Shown in pieces: positions 45,657 to 57,646 of a stretch of DNA of 64,000 nt (position 1 is its first letter; the number at the start of each line of letters is the position of its first letter). This DNA is from Batkoa obscura (Eukaryota > Entomophthoromycota > Entomophthoromycetes > Entomophthorales > Batkoaceae), in contig JASVEC010000001.1 in NCBI GenBank assembly GCA_030770535.1, positions 310,001 to 374,000 on the forward strand, in the 5' to 3' direction. The notes below the pieces were generated by a model. It was given only the letters and a program-made list of their open reading frames with translations. It did no database searches and was not told the origin of the DNA. A program made the position numbers and the translations under genes.

Positions 45657-47138
45657 TTATTTAGGTACATAAAAAAGGACCATTAATAAAAATAAAGCAT
45701 TAGTAATAACAAAACCTAAAAATGCTAACCAACCTGCATATGAAAGTAGTAATGGGAAAATTAATGTTACTAAAAAACTTATACTATATAAATAAAAATA
45801 AAAATCTTATTAATATACTAATAATAATAATGATAATAACTTACATCCAATTCAAACATAATGCAATACCCGAGATAAAATCTAAATAAATCTTGGGTAC
45901 TAATTCAGGTAACATAATATAAGATAAAGATAATAATCCAAAATTATAAAAAACAATAAAAATTAATACTAAAAATAAAACTATTATTAATATCATTAAT
46001 TAATTAAAAGTATAAAAAAGCACTTACTAGCCACAATCTGAACGATTCCATTTTTAAAATAAGCAGCAATTAATATAATTAACCAAGCTAATGTTTGAAT
46101 AATGGCACCTAATAATAATAAAGTTTTACGATGAAATTTATCAACTATAAAAGTGGTCACTAAAGAAGCTAATAATGTAATTGCAGCTACACCAATAATA
46201 GCCGAATAAGCATCGGCTGGACTTAAATTTTGTTGTAATATTGATAAAGAATAAAACAATAATGCAGAAATACCACAAATTTCTTGAAAACAAATTAAAC
46301 TAATGGCTAATAAACAATTATGAAATATTGTTTTATCTTTAAATATAGTCTTATAACTTATAATTGAATTCTTTTCTTCATTTAGTTCAAGTAATATATT
46401 CTTCATTTCATTTTCAATATTATATCCTTTTCTTAATAATTTTAAATTTGTTTCAGCTAAACTTAATTCCTTCTTTAATACTAACGTTTTTGGTGATTCA
46501 ATAATTTGAACTGTTAATATCAATTGAACGAATCCAATGACTGCAATAAACGCTAAATAAATACGCCAATTAATACCTTTTTCGATCATAATACCTAAGA
46601 TCATAGAAACAAAATAACCTAAAGAAATAGCTACACAAGTCAATGAGGAAATAGCACCATGGAGTTGGATGGTAGCAATATCTCCTAAATAAGTAGGTAA
46701 TATAACTGTTGAAAACCCAATAGCAATCCCAATTAAGATTCTTCCAATTAACAATTGAAGAAATCCATAAGCTGAGGCTAATAAGATACCACCAATAATA
46801 TAGATAATTGGGGGTATAAAAAAGGATTTTTTATAACCTAAGCGATGGATCGAATACCCACTTAATAAAGATCCTATTAAAGCACCAATAGCTATGATTC
46901 CTATTATTAAACTCCATTCAAATTCATCTAATTCAATACATGTAACAGAAGATTGTGTATTACAATCACTTATATAAGTAGCCATTAAGTTAGAGACAGC
47001 TAAATTATAACCCATATTAAAACAGGTTAAACTAGCTATTAAAGAGATTATCGTTAATTGTTTCGTTAATTTACATGTTACGGAATCAGGTTCTTGTGGA
47101 TCTATATGAGTTATAGAATCAGGATTTGTATGATACAT
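45657..47138 (-). CDS. MFS sugar transporter
   Basis: Three exons: 46028-47138, 45845-45980, 45657-45783. They sum to 1374 nt, giving 457 aa with about 12 membrane helices, the normal size for the family. Seen motifs: FNMGYNLAVSN in helix 1 (where sugar porters have GYD), HRLGYKKSFF between helices 2 and 3, GRILIGIAIGFSTVILPTYLGDIA, IESPKTLVLK before the central loop (PESPR-like), FQEICGISALLFYS in helix 7 (QQxxGIN position), and DKFHRKTLLLLG. The last two exons add helices 10-12 and the end LVTLIFPLLLSYAGW...FYVPK. It is probably a proton symporter or facilitator for hexoses or related polyols. Several sugar-contact positions deviate (QQ to QE), so the substrate is open. The acceptor of exon 2 is ambiguous by four codons. 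Confidence 0.9.
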
Positions 47139-47625
47139 AATAGTTTATGATATTGAAGATACTTTAATATTTCAATAGATTTTGTTATTATTAAATATAA
47201 AAAAAGGAATTGAATTTTAATTAAAATATTTCAATGTTTCAAACAAGGTGGAGTATTTATATTGAATTGAATGAATTTTTATAATATTATTATTAATAAG
47301 TTAATAAATTAATAAATTAACAAAAATAAAATTATTAATAAACTTTAAATAAAATTAATTAAAAAGAGGACAAAATTTATTTTTTATTTTTTTATAATTT
47401 TTCTTTTATTTGGTAACTAAAATGATTATTTAGCATAAAGTGAAGTGGAAAATCTAACCAATCTAGAAAGTAGCATGAATTTATAAATTTAAAGTCAAAC
47501 TTTACTTTTATTTAATTTTTATTTTCCACTTCAATGTTCTTTGAATATTTAAAATTTATTTAATGTGTTATGATTTGATATTAAAAAAACAAGTTATTAA
47601 CCATAATATTTCAGCTGTCAAGTAT

Positions 47626-47657
47626 AAATATTAAATATTAAATATTAAATATTAAAT
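47626..47657 (+). repeat. Tandem 7-bp repeat (ATATTAA)n
   Basis: About four units in the transporter upstream region. Confidence 0.8.
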
Positions 47658-47957
47658 TGACTATATTAATTTATTTTTTAATTCTTTTATCTTTTTAAAC
47701 TTAGTATAGTATTTTTACTTATTAATTTATCATAATATATTTCCATTACGATCACTGGTTTAAATCTTAAGATACAATAATATTTATTTTTGTAATTATT
47801 AAATATTTATAAATAAATGCAATATAATATAGTATCTCATTAAATGTTCTTGTTCATTAGAATATCATTTATTCTTTTATATATAATTATTAAGATTTAA
47901 TAACAAATAAAAAGGTTTATTATTGGATATACTTAATATCTCAAATTTATATTGATA

Positions 47958-48058
47958 TGAGGATGTTTTTTTTGGTTTCATTATTTTTTCTATCTTTTAA
48001 GCGCTATTTAAGTGGAAAAATTGTTAGTAAAATTCTTAAACATAAAAATACATCCCCA
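47958..48058 (+). mobile_element. MITE family 1, copy 9
   Basis: Begins TGAGGATGTTTTTTTTGG, core AAGCGCTATTTAAGTGG, ends ATACATCCCCA. Confidence 0.92.
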
Positions 48059-48286
48059 TATATTTCATTTTAAAATAAGTTTTAATGAAATTCAATATAA
48101 TAAGGTTTAATTTACATTTTAAAAACATTAATATTGATAATCAAATATTATAAATTTCAACATTAAAAAAAAATGATTGTTTTTATTAAATTTAATAATC
48201 TATTATTTAATATTATTTTAGTTTTATTTTAAAATGATAAAAATTAAATTCTTTTTTATTTATTAACTAAATTTAATTAAATAAAT

Positions 48287-48384
48287 AGAGGTGTTTTTTT
48301 TGACTTGATCACTTTTTCCATCTTTTAAGCGCTATTTGAGTGGAAAGACTTTTAGTAAAATTCTTAAACAAAAAAATATCTCCA
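48287..48384 (+). mobile_element. MITE family 1, copy 10
   Basis: Begins AGAGGTGTTTTTTTTGAC, core AAGCGCTATTTGAGTGG, ends ATATCTCCA. Ends are partly decayed. Confidence 0.88.
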
Positions 48385-48879
48385 AATATTTAACTATTGT
48401 GAATAAAAATTTGATTGGAAATTATTAATTGAATTAAGAACTGTAGTAATTGAAATTATGATAATAAATTAAAATAAATTAAAATACCATTTATAAATAA
48501 ATATAGTAAATATAACAAATATGATAAATATTTAATTATAATAATGTCTTTATTATTAATATAATAAATTCTTAAAAGCTACTAACAAGGTCTCTTATAT
48601 TAAATTTTTAACTTTTATATTTATTATTGAATTTATATAATCATTCTATAATTGAAATATTATGCTATTACTTTTAATAATAGTAATTATTATTTAGTAA
48701 CTTAATTGATAAATTCTTTAAAATTACTGAAAAGGTTTCTAAATTAAAATATTAAACTTTATTATTATTATTTATATTATAAGCTTCATTATATAGTTAA
48801 AATACAATTAATAATTCAATAATTAATATTTTATTATGAAATAAAAAAAATAAAAATAAAAACATTTAAAATGAGTATA

Positions 48880-48980
48880 TAAGGATGTTTTCTTTTGTTT
48901 CATTACTTTTTTCATTCTTTAAGCGTTATTTGAGTGGAAAAATTACTAGTAAAATTCTTAAACAAAAAAATACATTCACA
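48880..48980 (+). mobile_element. MITE family 1, copy 11
   Basis: Begins TAAGGATGTTTTCTTTTG, core AAGCGTTATTTGAGTGG, ends ATACATTCACA. It lies 50 bp from the 3' end of the GH17 gene. Confidence 0.9.
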
Positions 48981-49028
48981 TATCTATCCTGTGAACTCTA
49001 TTATTACTCATAGCCTTTCCCTCTTCTT

Positions 49029-50132
49029 CTACACACAAGCTTTTTCAGCCCTTAAAGATAATTGATGATGTCTAATTCTATCTTTTGAAAACAAACCAAA
49101 ATGTTTTTCTGCTCCATTAAACAATTTAAATTCTTTCCATTCCGAATCATAAGCTTCAAAAAGATAATAATGAATTTTATAATAATCACATAAACAAATC
49201 AATTTTTTAAAAAAACCTTCTTGTTCTTTAAAACCTGGGACACCTGTGTTATCTACTTGTTGTCCCCCATTAGGCCATCCAGTTTCTCCTATAACAATCG
49301 GTTTATTATGTATTGAATAAATAGATTGAAATTGTAAGTATTGATCTAATACTCGTAAAGCAGCTTCTTTACTTGGATTTAATTTCTGATCAAAATACGG
49401 ATGAATATTTAATAAAATAGCATCTGATTCCTCTGCCAATTCATGATCCCATAAAATAGGTATTTCTGTTGTATATACTGGTATATGTAAATCAAATTCT
49501 TTAACTATTGATTTAACTTTTCTTAACATATTAATTAATTCCATTTTACTTAATGATTTAGTAAATAATTCTTCATTACCAACACAAATACCAATAATAT
49601 TATCCCCCCTTCCTCTCCCTTTACTTCTTAAATATCCTACTTCATCTAATACTTTCTTTAATTCTTTACTTTCAATTTCAAATCTTCCTTCCCCTCTTAC
49701 CCACATACCAATTATTAATTTCATATTAGGTGCTAATCTATTAATACTTGATAATATCATTGATGTTTGATTACAATCCATACCGTATAAATGTAATCTT
49801 GAAGTAATTGGACTTATTAATTTAATATCTTGATCAATTTCTCTTTGAGTTGGACATCTTCCTTCTCGATATGGGGAATAAATCATACCATAAATATTAA
49901 GGTTGGAAGAATCAGTTAAAGTATCAATATTATCTTCAAATTCATTATTAGTACTAGTTAATTGAATTTGTTTTCTATTTAAAATAGGTTGATTTAAGTC
50001 TTGATTAATATTTGATGATGCTATTGATAATTGAGACTTATCAAATTGAATTTTTAAACATTGATTTAAGTTTATAAACAATAATGCTAATGATAATAAT
50101 GATAATAATGATAATGATAATAATGATTTCAT
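49029..50132 (-). CDS. GH17 beta-1,3-glucanase / glucanosyltransferase, secreted
   Basis: This intronless 367-aa protein has a strongly hydrophobic signal peptide (residues 1-25, Leu/Ser repeats encoded by TCATTA-like units). A short Asn/Gln-rich pro-region precedes the TIM-barrel domain (from about 78): IYGMIYSPYREGRCPT, LHLYGMDC, KLIIGMWVRGEGRF, then the proton donor Glu187 in GICVGNEELF, ILLNIHPYFD, and the nucleophile Glu283 in PIVIGETGWPNGG, followed by KKLICLCDYYKIHYYLFEAYD and HFGLF. This pattern is that of fungal Bgl2/Scw-type cell-wall enzymes, which cut or re-link beta-1,3-glucan. Both catalytic residues are present and no GPI signal is seen. With chitin synthase and chitin deacetylase it is one of three wall-building genes in the window, although they are not clustered. 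Confidence 0.92.
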   Translation of the reverse strand: MKSLLSLSLLSLLSLALLFINLNQCLKIQFDKSQLSIASSNINQDLNQPILNRKQIQLTSTNNEFEDNIDTLTDSSNLNIYGMIYSPYREGRCPTQREIDQDIKLISPITSRLHLYGMDCNQTSMILSSINRLAPNMKLIIGMWVRGEGRFEIESKELKKVLDEVGYLRSKGRGRGDNIIGICVGNEELFTKSLSKMELINMLRKVKSIVKEFDLHIPVYTTEIPILWDHELAEESDAILLNIHPYFDQKLNPSKEAALRVLDQYLQFQSIYSIHNKPIVIGETGWPNGGQQVDNTGVPGFKEQEGFFKKLICLCDYYKIHYYLFEAYDSEWKEFKLFNGAEKHFGLFSKDRIRHHQLSLRAEKACV

Positions 50133-51153
50133 GAGATTATTATTATGTTATTAATTAGTATTGTATAGTAATAAAAATAATTAAATTTATTTATTAATAT
50201 TTATTAATATTTATAGATATTTATTTATTTTTATTTTTATTTTTATTTGTATTAAAATTCTTTTTTTTTTCATATTAAAGTTTCATAATTAAATTTCCAA
50301 GTTTCAAATTACTTCTCATTCAATTAGTTGATTTAATAAATCCTTTCCAATTTAAGAAATTGTTCAATTTTAACAACGATTTTATTTTATGTTGGCGGTT
50401 TTGTTTAATTTGATTTAAAAGCTTTTAAATTGATAGCTATTTGATTTTTTAAAGGTGAATTATAAAAATAATTTATTCTATTTTCATAATAAAATTATAG
50501 CTATTTTATTTATATTTGTTTTTCCTTGAAAATAGTTTTACTTTTATTAACCCTTTGAGTGCCAAACATTTTAAAATATATTTTATTCAATTGAATTGAG
50601 ATTTTGTTTAACTGGGATTAATGATTTGATGAACAATGTTTGTCCTAATTTAATTTTACTCTACAAAAATTGGACGAGTACAACTCGTTTATAGTACTCA
50701 AGTGGTTAAATTATTATTTTAGATTAGCTTAATCTTTCTTTTCTCTTTAAAAATTAAAATTTAGTTTCCTTTAGAAGTAATTTTTTTATAGTAATACTTA
50801 TATCATTAAAAAGTTTTTTAAAATTTCCTTAATTGTTATCAGAGAAAGAACAATTTTGATATTAATTTATGTTTTTCTAATAAATAAATTATCAACAAAG
50901 TATTGTTATAGAATAGAAGGATAATTTCAATTATCATAAGTTTAATCAAATTCATTTTCAACTTTATTATATTAAGATCAACAAATTAACCTTTTATTAA
51001 TATATAAATTATTAAAATGAACAAAAATGAACAAAAATGATTCAAATCTAATTTAAAGAAAGTTCTAGAAATTAATTTTAATAAATTAAATTATAAACCT
51101 AAAAAATATCGATTTTTTATTTTTTAATACAACAAAAGTAGTAAATCGAATAA
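50133..51153. other. Intergenic region between divergent GH17 and SGT1 genes
   Basis: About 1 kb, AT-rich, containing both promoters. AAAATGAACAAAAATGAAC is repeated near 51016. No gene is seen. Confidence 0.5.
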
Positions 51154-52688
51154 ATGATATTTAACCTTGATCAACACACCAACACTACCCCGGACCCACG
51201 TCTTATTCAAGCGGAAGATTATTTTAAATCCTCAGATTATGAGAATGCATTAAATTTATATAATGATGTTTTAAGAAATAAAGGACTTATTGAAGAAATT
51301 GATTTATTATATAAAAAAGGGTTATGTTTATACCATTTAAAACGTCGAGAAGAAGCATTAGTAGATATAACAAAAGTAATATTAACATTGGAAAAGAAAA
51401 AACCCATAGATAAAAAATTGTTAGCGGAAGTATATTATAGGAAAGGGTAAGTTAAGTTTAATAAATTGAATTTTAGTTTAAATTATAAAATTATTGAAAA
51501 TAATTGCTTTACTTTTAGATTATTATTATTTGAATTAACTCGTTATCCACAAGCACTTAAAGCTTATAAAAAAGCGGAACAATTGGGCTATAAAAACGAT
51601 ATTAAAGAATTAATTCAACAAGTGGAACCTATGGTACCTAAAGGTAAAATAGAACAAAAAAAGAAACATATATACATAGTTTTTTTTTTAAAATGGTTTA
51701 TAATTAATAAATTTGATTATTTATTAGATGAATCTAATAAAGATAGTATTGAAACTATTAAACCAAAAGATATTAAAACTCAATCAAAACCTACTCTAGT
51801 AGAACAGAAGAAGGAAGTAATTCAACCTAAATCAGTTGAGTTTTCTATTCCAGATAAAATTCGGTAACAAACTTTTAATTTTTAATTACTTTATTACAAG
51901 TTTAATTTTGTACAAGTCATGAATGGTATCAAACGGATTCCTCTGTAATTGTTAGTATATTTATAAAGAAAGTTGATGCTAAAAAAACGAATGTCGAATT
52001 TAAAGAAAAAGAAGTAAGTTTTATTTGAAATATTAATAATAAATACTAATTTATATTATTTTTATTTATTAGTTTACTTTAGTAATTCAACAAGATAATA
52101 GTTCTGACTTTCAATTTACAATGGATCCCTTATTAAATGAAATTGATCCCAAAGAATGTAAATTTGAAGTGTTATCTACTAAAATTGAAATTACATTAAA
52201 AAAAGTCAATTTTGGATTAAAATGGAATGTATTAGAAGCGAGTGAAGAAACCTCGGTTAAAAAATCGACTACAGGTAAAAAAGAAAAGAAAAGAAGCTAT
52301 TAATCATATTCAAAAGGAATGAAAACTAACTTATCTTCTTAATAGATATTCCAAGATATCCATCAAGTAGTAAAAATGCTAAAAATTGGGATCAATTAGC
52401 AACTAAAATAGAAAAAGAACTTGCAGAAGAAGAAAAAGATCATGAAAATGTGAATGCAGCATTTCAACAAATTTATGCTAATGCAGATGATGATACAAGA
52501 AAAGCAATGATGAAATCGTATATCGAATCAAATGGTACTTCGTTATCTACTAATTGGGAAGAAGTATCCAAAAAGAAAATGGAAATTAATCCTCCAGATG
52601 GACTTGTGGCTAAAAAGGTAAATGATTCAATTTTAAAATTGATATTGATAAATGTTAATTTTTTATTTCTATTTTTTAGTGGGAATAA
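51154..52688 (+). CDS. SGT1: SGT1 co-chaperone (TPR-CS-SGS)
   Basis: Seven exons: 51154-51446, 51519-51643, 51728-51863, 51917-52013, 52073-52274, 52346-52617, 52680-52688. They sum to 1134 nt, giving 377 aa. Three TPR units (about 15-135) include AEDYFKSSDYENALNLYNDVL and GLLLFELTRYPQALKAYKKA. A Lys/Gln linker leads to the CS (p23-like) domain from KIRHEWYQTDSSVIVSIFIKKV to KVNFGLKWNVLEA. The SGS domain is diagnostic: DIPRYPSSSKNAKNWDQLA, NAAFQQIYANADDDTRKAMMKSYIESNGTSLSTNWEEV, and the C-terminus PPDGLVAKKWE. The final exon encodes only Trp-Glu-stop, and the family-typical KKWE ending supports it. SGT1 links Hsp90 to Skp1-type ubiquitin ligases and kinetochore assembly. Confidence 0.95.
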
Positions 52689-53296
52689 ACATAATGTTTT
52701 TTAACAGATTATAAAGTTGATCAAATAATCAAATAAAATAAGCTTAATAATCTATTTCAATTAATATTTTAAGAATTAGTTTTAAATCAATTAAATTCTT
52801 GAAAATTTCAATAGTTTATAATTTAGATTTAAATTCCTTTCAATAATAATAATAATAATAATAGTTATTATTATTATTACTATAATTATTATTTAAGTTG
52901 AAGTAATTCTATGTAATATTATTAATTTAACAATTCCAATTTATAAGAACTCCTAAGGTAATTAATAGATTGTAGTAAAATTTCAATTTATAAATTGTAA
53001 GAAGGATAGTTTATAAATAAAAAAAGTAGATATAAATGAAATTGATTATAAATTCATTTTCAATTTACTTGTTAGCTATAGATTTAAAAAATAGAAGACC
53101 TAACCTCAATATAACGACTTAGTTTAATAAGATTTAGAAATTTAAAAAATAATTAGTTTAAAAAGTTTAAAAGAAGGTATTTTAAGTTGATTAAACTGAA
53201 CAACTAAAAACTAAGAACTTAAAAATATTATTTAAAAATAATTATGCTAAAAGTAATAAAACTCTTATTTTTATTGTTAAATAAAGTTTAAATATA

Positions 53297-53397
53297 TGAG
53301 GGTGTTTTTTTTGGCTTCATTATTTTTTCCATTTTTTAAGCGCTATTTGAGTGGAAAGATTGCTAGTAAAATTCTTAAACACAAAAATATATCCCCA
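53297..53397 (+). mobile_element. MITE family 1, copy 12
   Basis: Begins TGAGGGTGTTTTTTTTGG, core AAGCGCTATTTGAGTGG, ends ATATATCCCCA. Confidence 0.92.
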
Positions 53398-53796
53398 TAT
53401 TTTATATTTTAAACCTCTTTTATTATTATTTATAATTTAAATATTGCTAAATAAACTTATTAAATAATTTTCAAAAGTAATAAAATATAAATTTATAAAT
53501 TTTATAAAATAACTTTAATAAAAAATTATTATTATTATTGATTTTACTAATATTTTAAACGATTGTTTAATTAATTATTTCAACTTTGATTTATTTTAAA
53601 AATAAATTTATTTAATTATTGCTAGTAATATAAAATTATAAATTAAAAATAATAATAACGTAATTTGATTTTTATATTCTTGATTATTTTACAACTTTGG
53701 ATTAATACCTATTTCATACATAATATTATTAAAATCAATATTTAAAATATATTTGGATTTTGCTTCTGGTGCCATTTTATATTTATAATTTTTATT

Positions 53797-53950
53797 TCTC
53801 AATATAACAATCTGTGTTACTAAAGTGTCCCTGACATATAATAAAACATTTGATTTTTTTAATATTGTAAGTAACTTTAAATTTTAATTAGCTAAAACCA
53901 AATGTTTTATTATATGTCAGGGGCACTTTAATAACGGGTTGTTATATTAG
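53797..53950. mobile_element. Fold-back MITE, family 3 (possibly Tc1/mariner-derived)
   Basis: The left arm TAACAATCTGTGTTACTAAA continues GTGTCCCTGACATATAATAA and AACATTTG. The right arm is its inverted copy with several mismatches (CAAATGTTTTATTATATGTC, then AGGGGCACTTTAATAACGGG). The arms are about 50-55 bp with a loop of about 40 bp. TA lies at both outer edges, as expected for a TA target duplication. Confidence 0.8.
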
Positions 53951-54091
53951 TTTTTTAATTACTTTTATCTTCCTATTAGTTTTATCTTACGTAAACTAGT
54001 TAAACTTTTTAGGATTTTTAATCAATAATCTTTTATTCCTTTTATGTATTATATTTTATATATTAAATAATTAAAATACTTTAACATAATA

Positions 54092-54194
54092 TAAGGGGAT
54101 GTCTTTTTTTGTTTAAGAATTTTACTAACAATTTTTCCGCTCAAACAGCGCTTAAAAAATGGGAAAAGTAATGAAACCAAAAAAAACACCCCCA
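54092..54194 (-). mobile_element. MITE family 1, copy 13
   Basis: Begins TAAGGGGATGTCTTTTTTTG, core AAACAGCGCTTAAAAAATG, ends AAAAACACCCCCA. Confidence 0.92.
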
Positions 54195-55350
54195 TAATAT
54201 CTTTATTAAATGGTTAATAAAAGTTGAGTGAAATCTCAACTCATTTAATTTAATTTGAATTTCTTGTTTTGAACTATTAATATCGAATAAAATACTGCTT
54301 TTTCTATATAAGATAATATTTTATTAAAGTAATATTATATAAAATATATAAATAGTATTATCATAATATATAATTTCAGTAATAAAATTTTAAAAATAAC
54401 TCAATTGCTTTTTAAACAATTATAAATAACCTTGAAGTTCTAAATGTTTTATGGAACAAGTGTCACTGTTATTAAATGAAATGATTTCATTAACAAAAAT
54501 GAAGTTAAAAGAATTCAGTTGTATTACTTGTACAATAATACTATAAAGCACAATGATAGTTATTGGTTTTATTATAAATATTAATGATGTTAATATTGTT
54601 ATTATTATTCTATTATTCAATATATTCTCTAATTATTAGAAGTGTCTTTATTTAAATTGAATTAATAGTATTGATAATTCTAAAATTATATTTATATAAA
54701 AATTAAAATTTGGAGAATAAAAGTATCTTTGATGTCTTTTTAAATTAGAGTGAGCTAAAAATAGAAAAAGGGCTTTAAAAATAATCCATTTTTTTAAAAT
54801 CGAAACTTACTTTATATAAAAAAGAAATTATATATTAATTATATATTAATTATATATTATTATATCGAGTTTAATATATGCTATTTAAGTTGATTAAACT
54901 ATTCACAAATATGAGCATTTCATTAAGTAGATGAAGATAGTGGTGAAAGATAAAAGTTCAATAGAAAGCAAAAGCTTTCAAAAAACCAAGAAGAATGATT
55001 TCATCTAGTATTAAGTCTAGAAAGTTGTAACTAAAATCCAACAAATGATATTCGATTTTTTTTTAAAAGATAAAGTTTAAATTCCAAAAATAGACAAGAT
55101 ATACTTAAAGATTGGAAACTAAAATAGAAAAGTTTCAAACCAATTTAAGGCATAAAGACTCAGGGCTTTTTTTAAAATTCCTAAATCAAAACACTTTGTT
55201 AAGCTACCGCACCATCAAAAAAATGTGATAATTTGAAACGGAAATTTGGCAAAAAGTATATAAATAAATGGCATATTGTTTTTTTTTTAAATTATAATTT
55301 TATTAAATATAAAAAACAGTTTTACTCCTTTAAAAAATATATTATAAACA

Positions 55351-55680
55351 ATGATTAGTATCCGAGAAACTAACAATCAACTTTCCCGAGGTATCTTACC
55401 TTCTTCTTTGGATTATGGTTATATACCTAACGCAGATAAATTAGAAGAATGTTTAAGAAGACAACAACAAGCTAGCAATTATGATCAAGCGGATTTATTA
55501 ATTGAAGAAATTAAATCGGTTCAACCGTATGAAAGTAGTCCAAGTAGTATCTATTATACCGATGATTATGATGAATTTGAATATGTGGAATCGTATACTT
55601 ATGAAAAGAAACCAAAAACTGGTAATAAATTTAAGAAAAGTATATCCAAAATGAAGAGCTCTATTATGGGTTTCTTTTAA
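55351..55680 (+). CDS. Small orphan protein with basic C-terminus
   Basis: This intronless 109-aa protein is not recognised. Residues 1-65 are polar and probably helical (DKLEECLRRQQQASNYDQADLLIEEI). A short acidic Tyr-rich stretch follows (YYTDDYDEFEYVESYTYE). The end is strongly basic and amphipathic (KFKKSISKMKSSIMGFF), which could bind acidic membranes or nucleic acid. The composition and even codon use in one long frame, together with a proper ATG and AT-rich flanks, favour a real gene over chance. The Tyr/acidic block resembles phosphotyrosine-type motifs, but no function is proposed. Confidence 0.6.
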   Translation: MISIRETNNQLSRGILPSSLDYGYIPNADKLEECLRRQQQASNYDQADLLIEEIKSVQPYESSPSSIYYTDDYDEFEYVESYTYEKKPKTGNKFKKSISKMKSSIMGFF

Positions 55681-56863
55681 TAATCTGTATATTATCAATA
55701 TTTCGATTATCTGTTGTATGTGTATCTATTTGTAGCTCCTTTTGATTCAATTCTTGAGCAAGTATTGTGAATTTTTTATTTCTCTGTCATTTCATTCATC
55801 TCTTTGTTTTTAATTTATCATTCTCTTTATTCAATAAATAAAGTTTATTCAATATACTATTCTAAGTTTTTAGTTTTGGTTAACCTTTTTTATAATATTA
55901 GCTATATCAAATAGAAATACAAATCAATACTATGTGAATTTTATTATATAATCAGGGGTAAACATGATATTTAAAAGGACTTGAGGCTTAATATGACCCA
56001 TTTTTATAAAGTAGGCTTAGTTTATTGACTTCTACAAAATAAAATATTTACTAGAGGTATAATTTTTTTGATAAGAATCTAAATAGAATTTTGTTCAACT
56101 TTAAGAAGATTCTAAATTATTGTTACTTTAATTGTATCAAATTTGAAATGCTTAATCTTGGCATAACTCAGAGATTTTTAATAGAAGATCTAGCACTTGT
56201 TGTTAGTTTTGATAGTGGATACGGTTATTATTATTTAGTAGACTATAGTATCAATAACTTATTTTAATATTTATGATAAATATAGTACACTTATCTTATC
56301 ACTTTAATATTTTGATTATCATTAAGGTTTATGATTTGGAGTGATATAATTGCCACCTATTTGATAATTTATCAACGGTGCTTATATTGTTATGGCACTT
56401 TAAGTGTTTTTATTACTATCCTTGGCATACCACTTCTTGGCACTTCAATGTCTTATCTTACTGCTATTTGGAAATATCTGTAAATCAAAAGCTCGGATAC
56501 GTCAATTAATTACATTTAATACCCTTGTTCTAATGTTCATAAAATATTACTAAAAGATATTTATTTTAATGGAATCAAACTACTGATTATATCATAGATT
56601 TAAGCTATTATTCAAAATTATTTAAAATAATAAATATGTGCATGTTTTCTATCTAAGAACTAAACTACGAATTTTTAAATTTAGTACTTAAAAAGTGGAC
56701 ATGGTCACTGAAATAACCCTTTTTATATAACTAATTATACCCCTAAAATAACGTGTAAATCTAGACAAAGAACAATCAAGGAATTCTATTTTAATACCGC
56801 CCTTCTTTGTTACCATACATTTCTAATTGAATTTTATATCTTGTTTATTTATTGATGACAGCT

Positions 56864-56990
56864 CTAATTATCTCCCCATACTTTTTTAAATTTGGTTAAT
56901 AAATCCACTTTATATTGCAATTGCATTATTGATTGGTTAAGTTTCAATTGATCCTCATTAATCACCAGGTACTTATTCTTCGTAATCTAG
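56864..56990 (-). other. Possible short coding exon or relic (minus strand)
   Basis: After a splice-acceptor-like CTAAAATTGACTTCTAG, the frame stays open for about 40 codons with protein-like, coiled-coil-like content (NEDQLKLNQSIMQLQYKVDL) to a stop at 56864. A TATA-like CTATAAAAGG lies about 60 bp further upstream. No partner exon was found, so it may be a relic. Confidence 0.2.
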
Positions 56991-57371
56991 AAGTCAATTT
57001 TAGTTAAAAATTGGATTTAAAATCATTTGAAAATTTAAAATAAATTAACCTTTTATAGCCAAGTTGGATATGTCAATAAAGCTTAGACTCTAAGTTTTAG
57101 AATTTTAAGCAGCGTGTTATTGTTGGTATTAAGCCAAAAGGTTGACATTGTCTTTACAAAGTTTTATATACAAACATGAAGTGTTATAGAAATTATTATC
57201 AAAAGTTTTTACGTCAAACTATTATATAAAAATCCCGCTTTTAACATCATATGGATCTTTTCTCATTAGATTATTGATCATTTTTTTTAAAAATTTAAAG
57301 GATAAAAAATCAAATAGTCAAAAAGAAGAATAAACGGTATAAAATTAATATTAAGAATGTTCCTTACTATG

Positions 57372-57472
57372 TGAGGATGTATTTTTGTATTTAAGAATTT
57401 TACTAACAAATTTTCCACTCAAATAGCGCTTAAAAGATGGAAAAAGTGATGAAGCCAAAAAAAACACTCCTA
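57372..57472 (-). mobile_element. MITE family 1, copy 14
   Basis: Begins TGAGGATGTATTTTTGTA, core AAATAGCGCTTAAAAGATG, ends AAAACACTCCTA. It lies about 90 bp from the tRNA-Tyr gene. Confidence 0.9.
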
Positions 57473-57555
57473 TATCTCTTCGCAATTTTTTGGATATCTG
57501 AAAGTACAAGATTCAAAGCATCTTTTATTTGGGATTGTAAAAATTAAAGGAGAGG

Positions 57556-57563
57556 CAAAAAGA
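57556..57563 (-). terminator. Pol III terminator of tRNA-Tyr
   Basis: On the minus strand TCTTTTTG follows the discriminator base directly. Confidence 0.75.
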
Positions 57564-57646
57564 TCTCGCCTCCCGGGATCGAACCAGGGACCGATGGATT
57601 GCTACTAATTTACAGTCCATCGCTCTTCCAACTGAGCTAAGGCGAG
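57564..57646 (-). tRNA. tRNA-Tyr (GTA) with a short intron
   Basis: On the minus strand the acceptor stem CTCGCCT pairs with AGGCGAG, the D stem GCTC with GAGC, the anticodon stem ATGGA with TCCAT, and the T stem CCTGG with CCGGG around TTCGATC. The discriminator is A. The anticodon loop CTGTAAA is interrupted after position 37 by an intron of about 10 nt, the canonical site for nuclear tRNA-Tyr. The total of 83 nt equals a 73-nt tRNA plus 10 nt. CCA is not encoded, and a T5 run directly follows as the pol III terminator. Confidence 0.96.

Larger units (their letters stand above)
47139..49028. other. Intergenic region with a cluster of three MITEs
   Basis: It contains the transporter promoter, a short tandem repeat (47626-47657) and MITE copies 9, 10 and 11 within about 1 kb, all in the same orientation. 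No gene is seen. Confidence 0.55.
52689..55350. other. 2.7-kb intergenic region with MITEs of two families
   Basis: It contains MITE copies 12 and 13, a fold-back element (53797-53950) and AT-rich DNA. The open stretch 54420-54620 lacks an ATG start and is not supported. Confidence 0.5.
55681..57563. other. 1.9-kb intergenic region
   Basis: It contains MITE copy 14 next to the tRNA gene and one possible exon (56864-56990). Otherwise non-repetitive, with nothing recognised. Confidence 0.5.
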
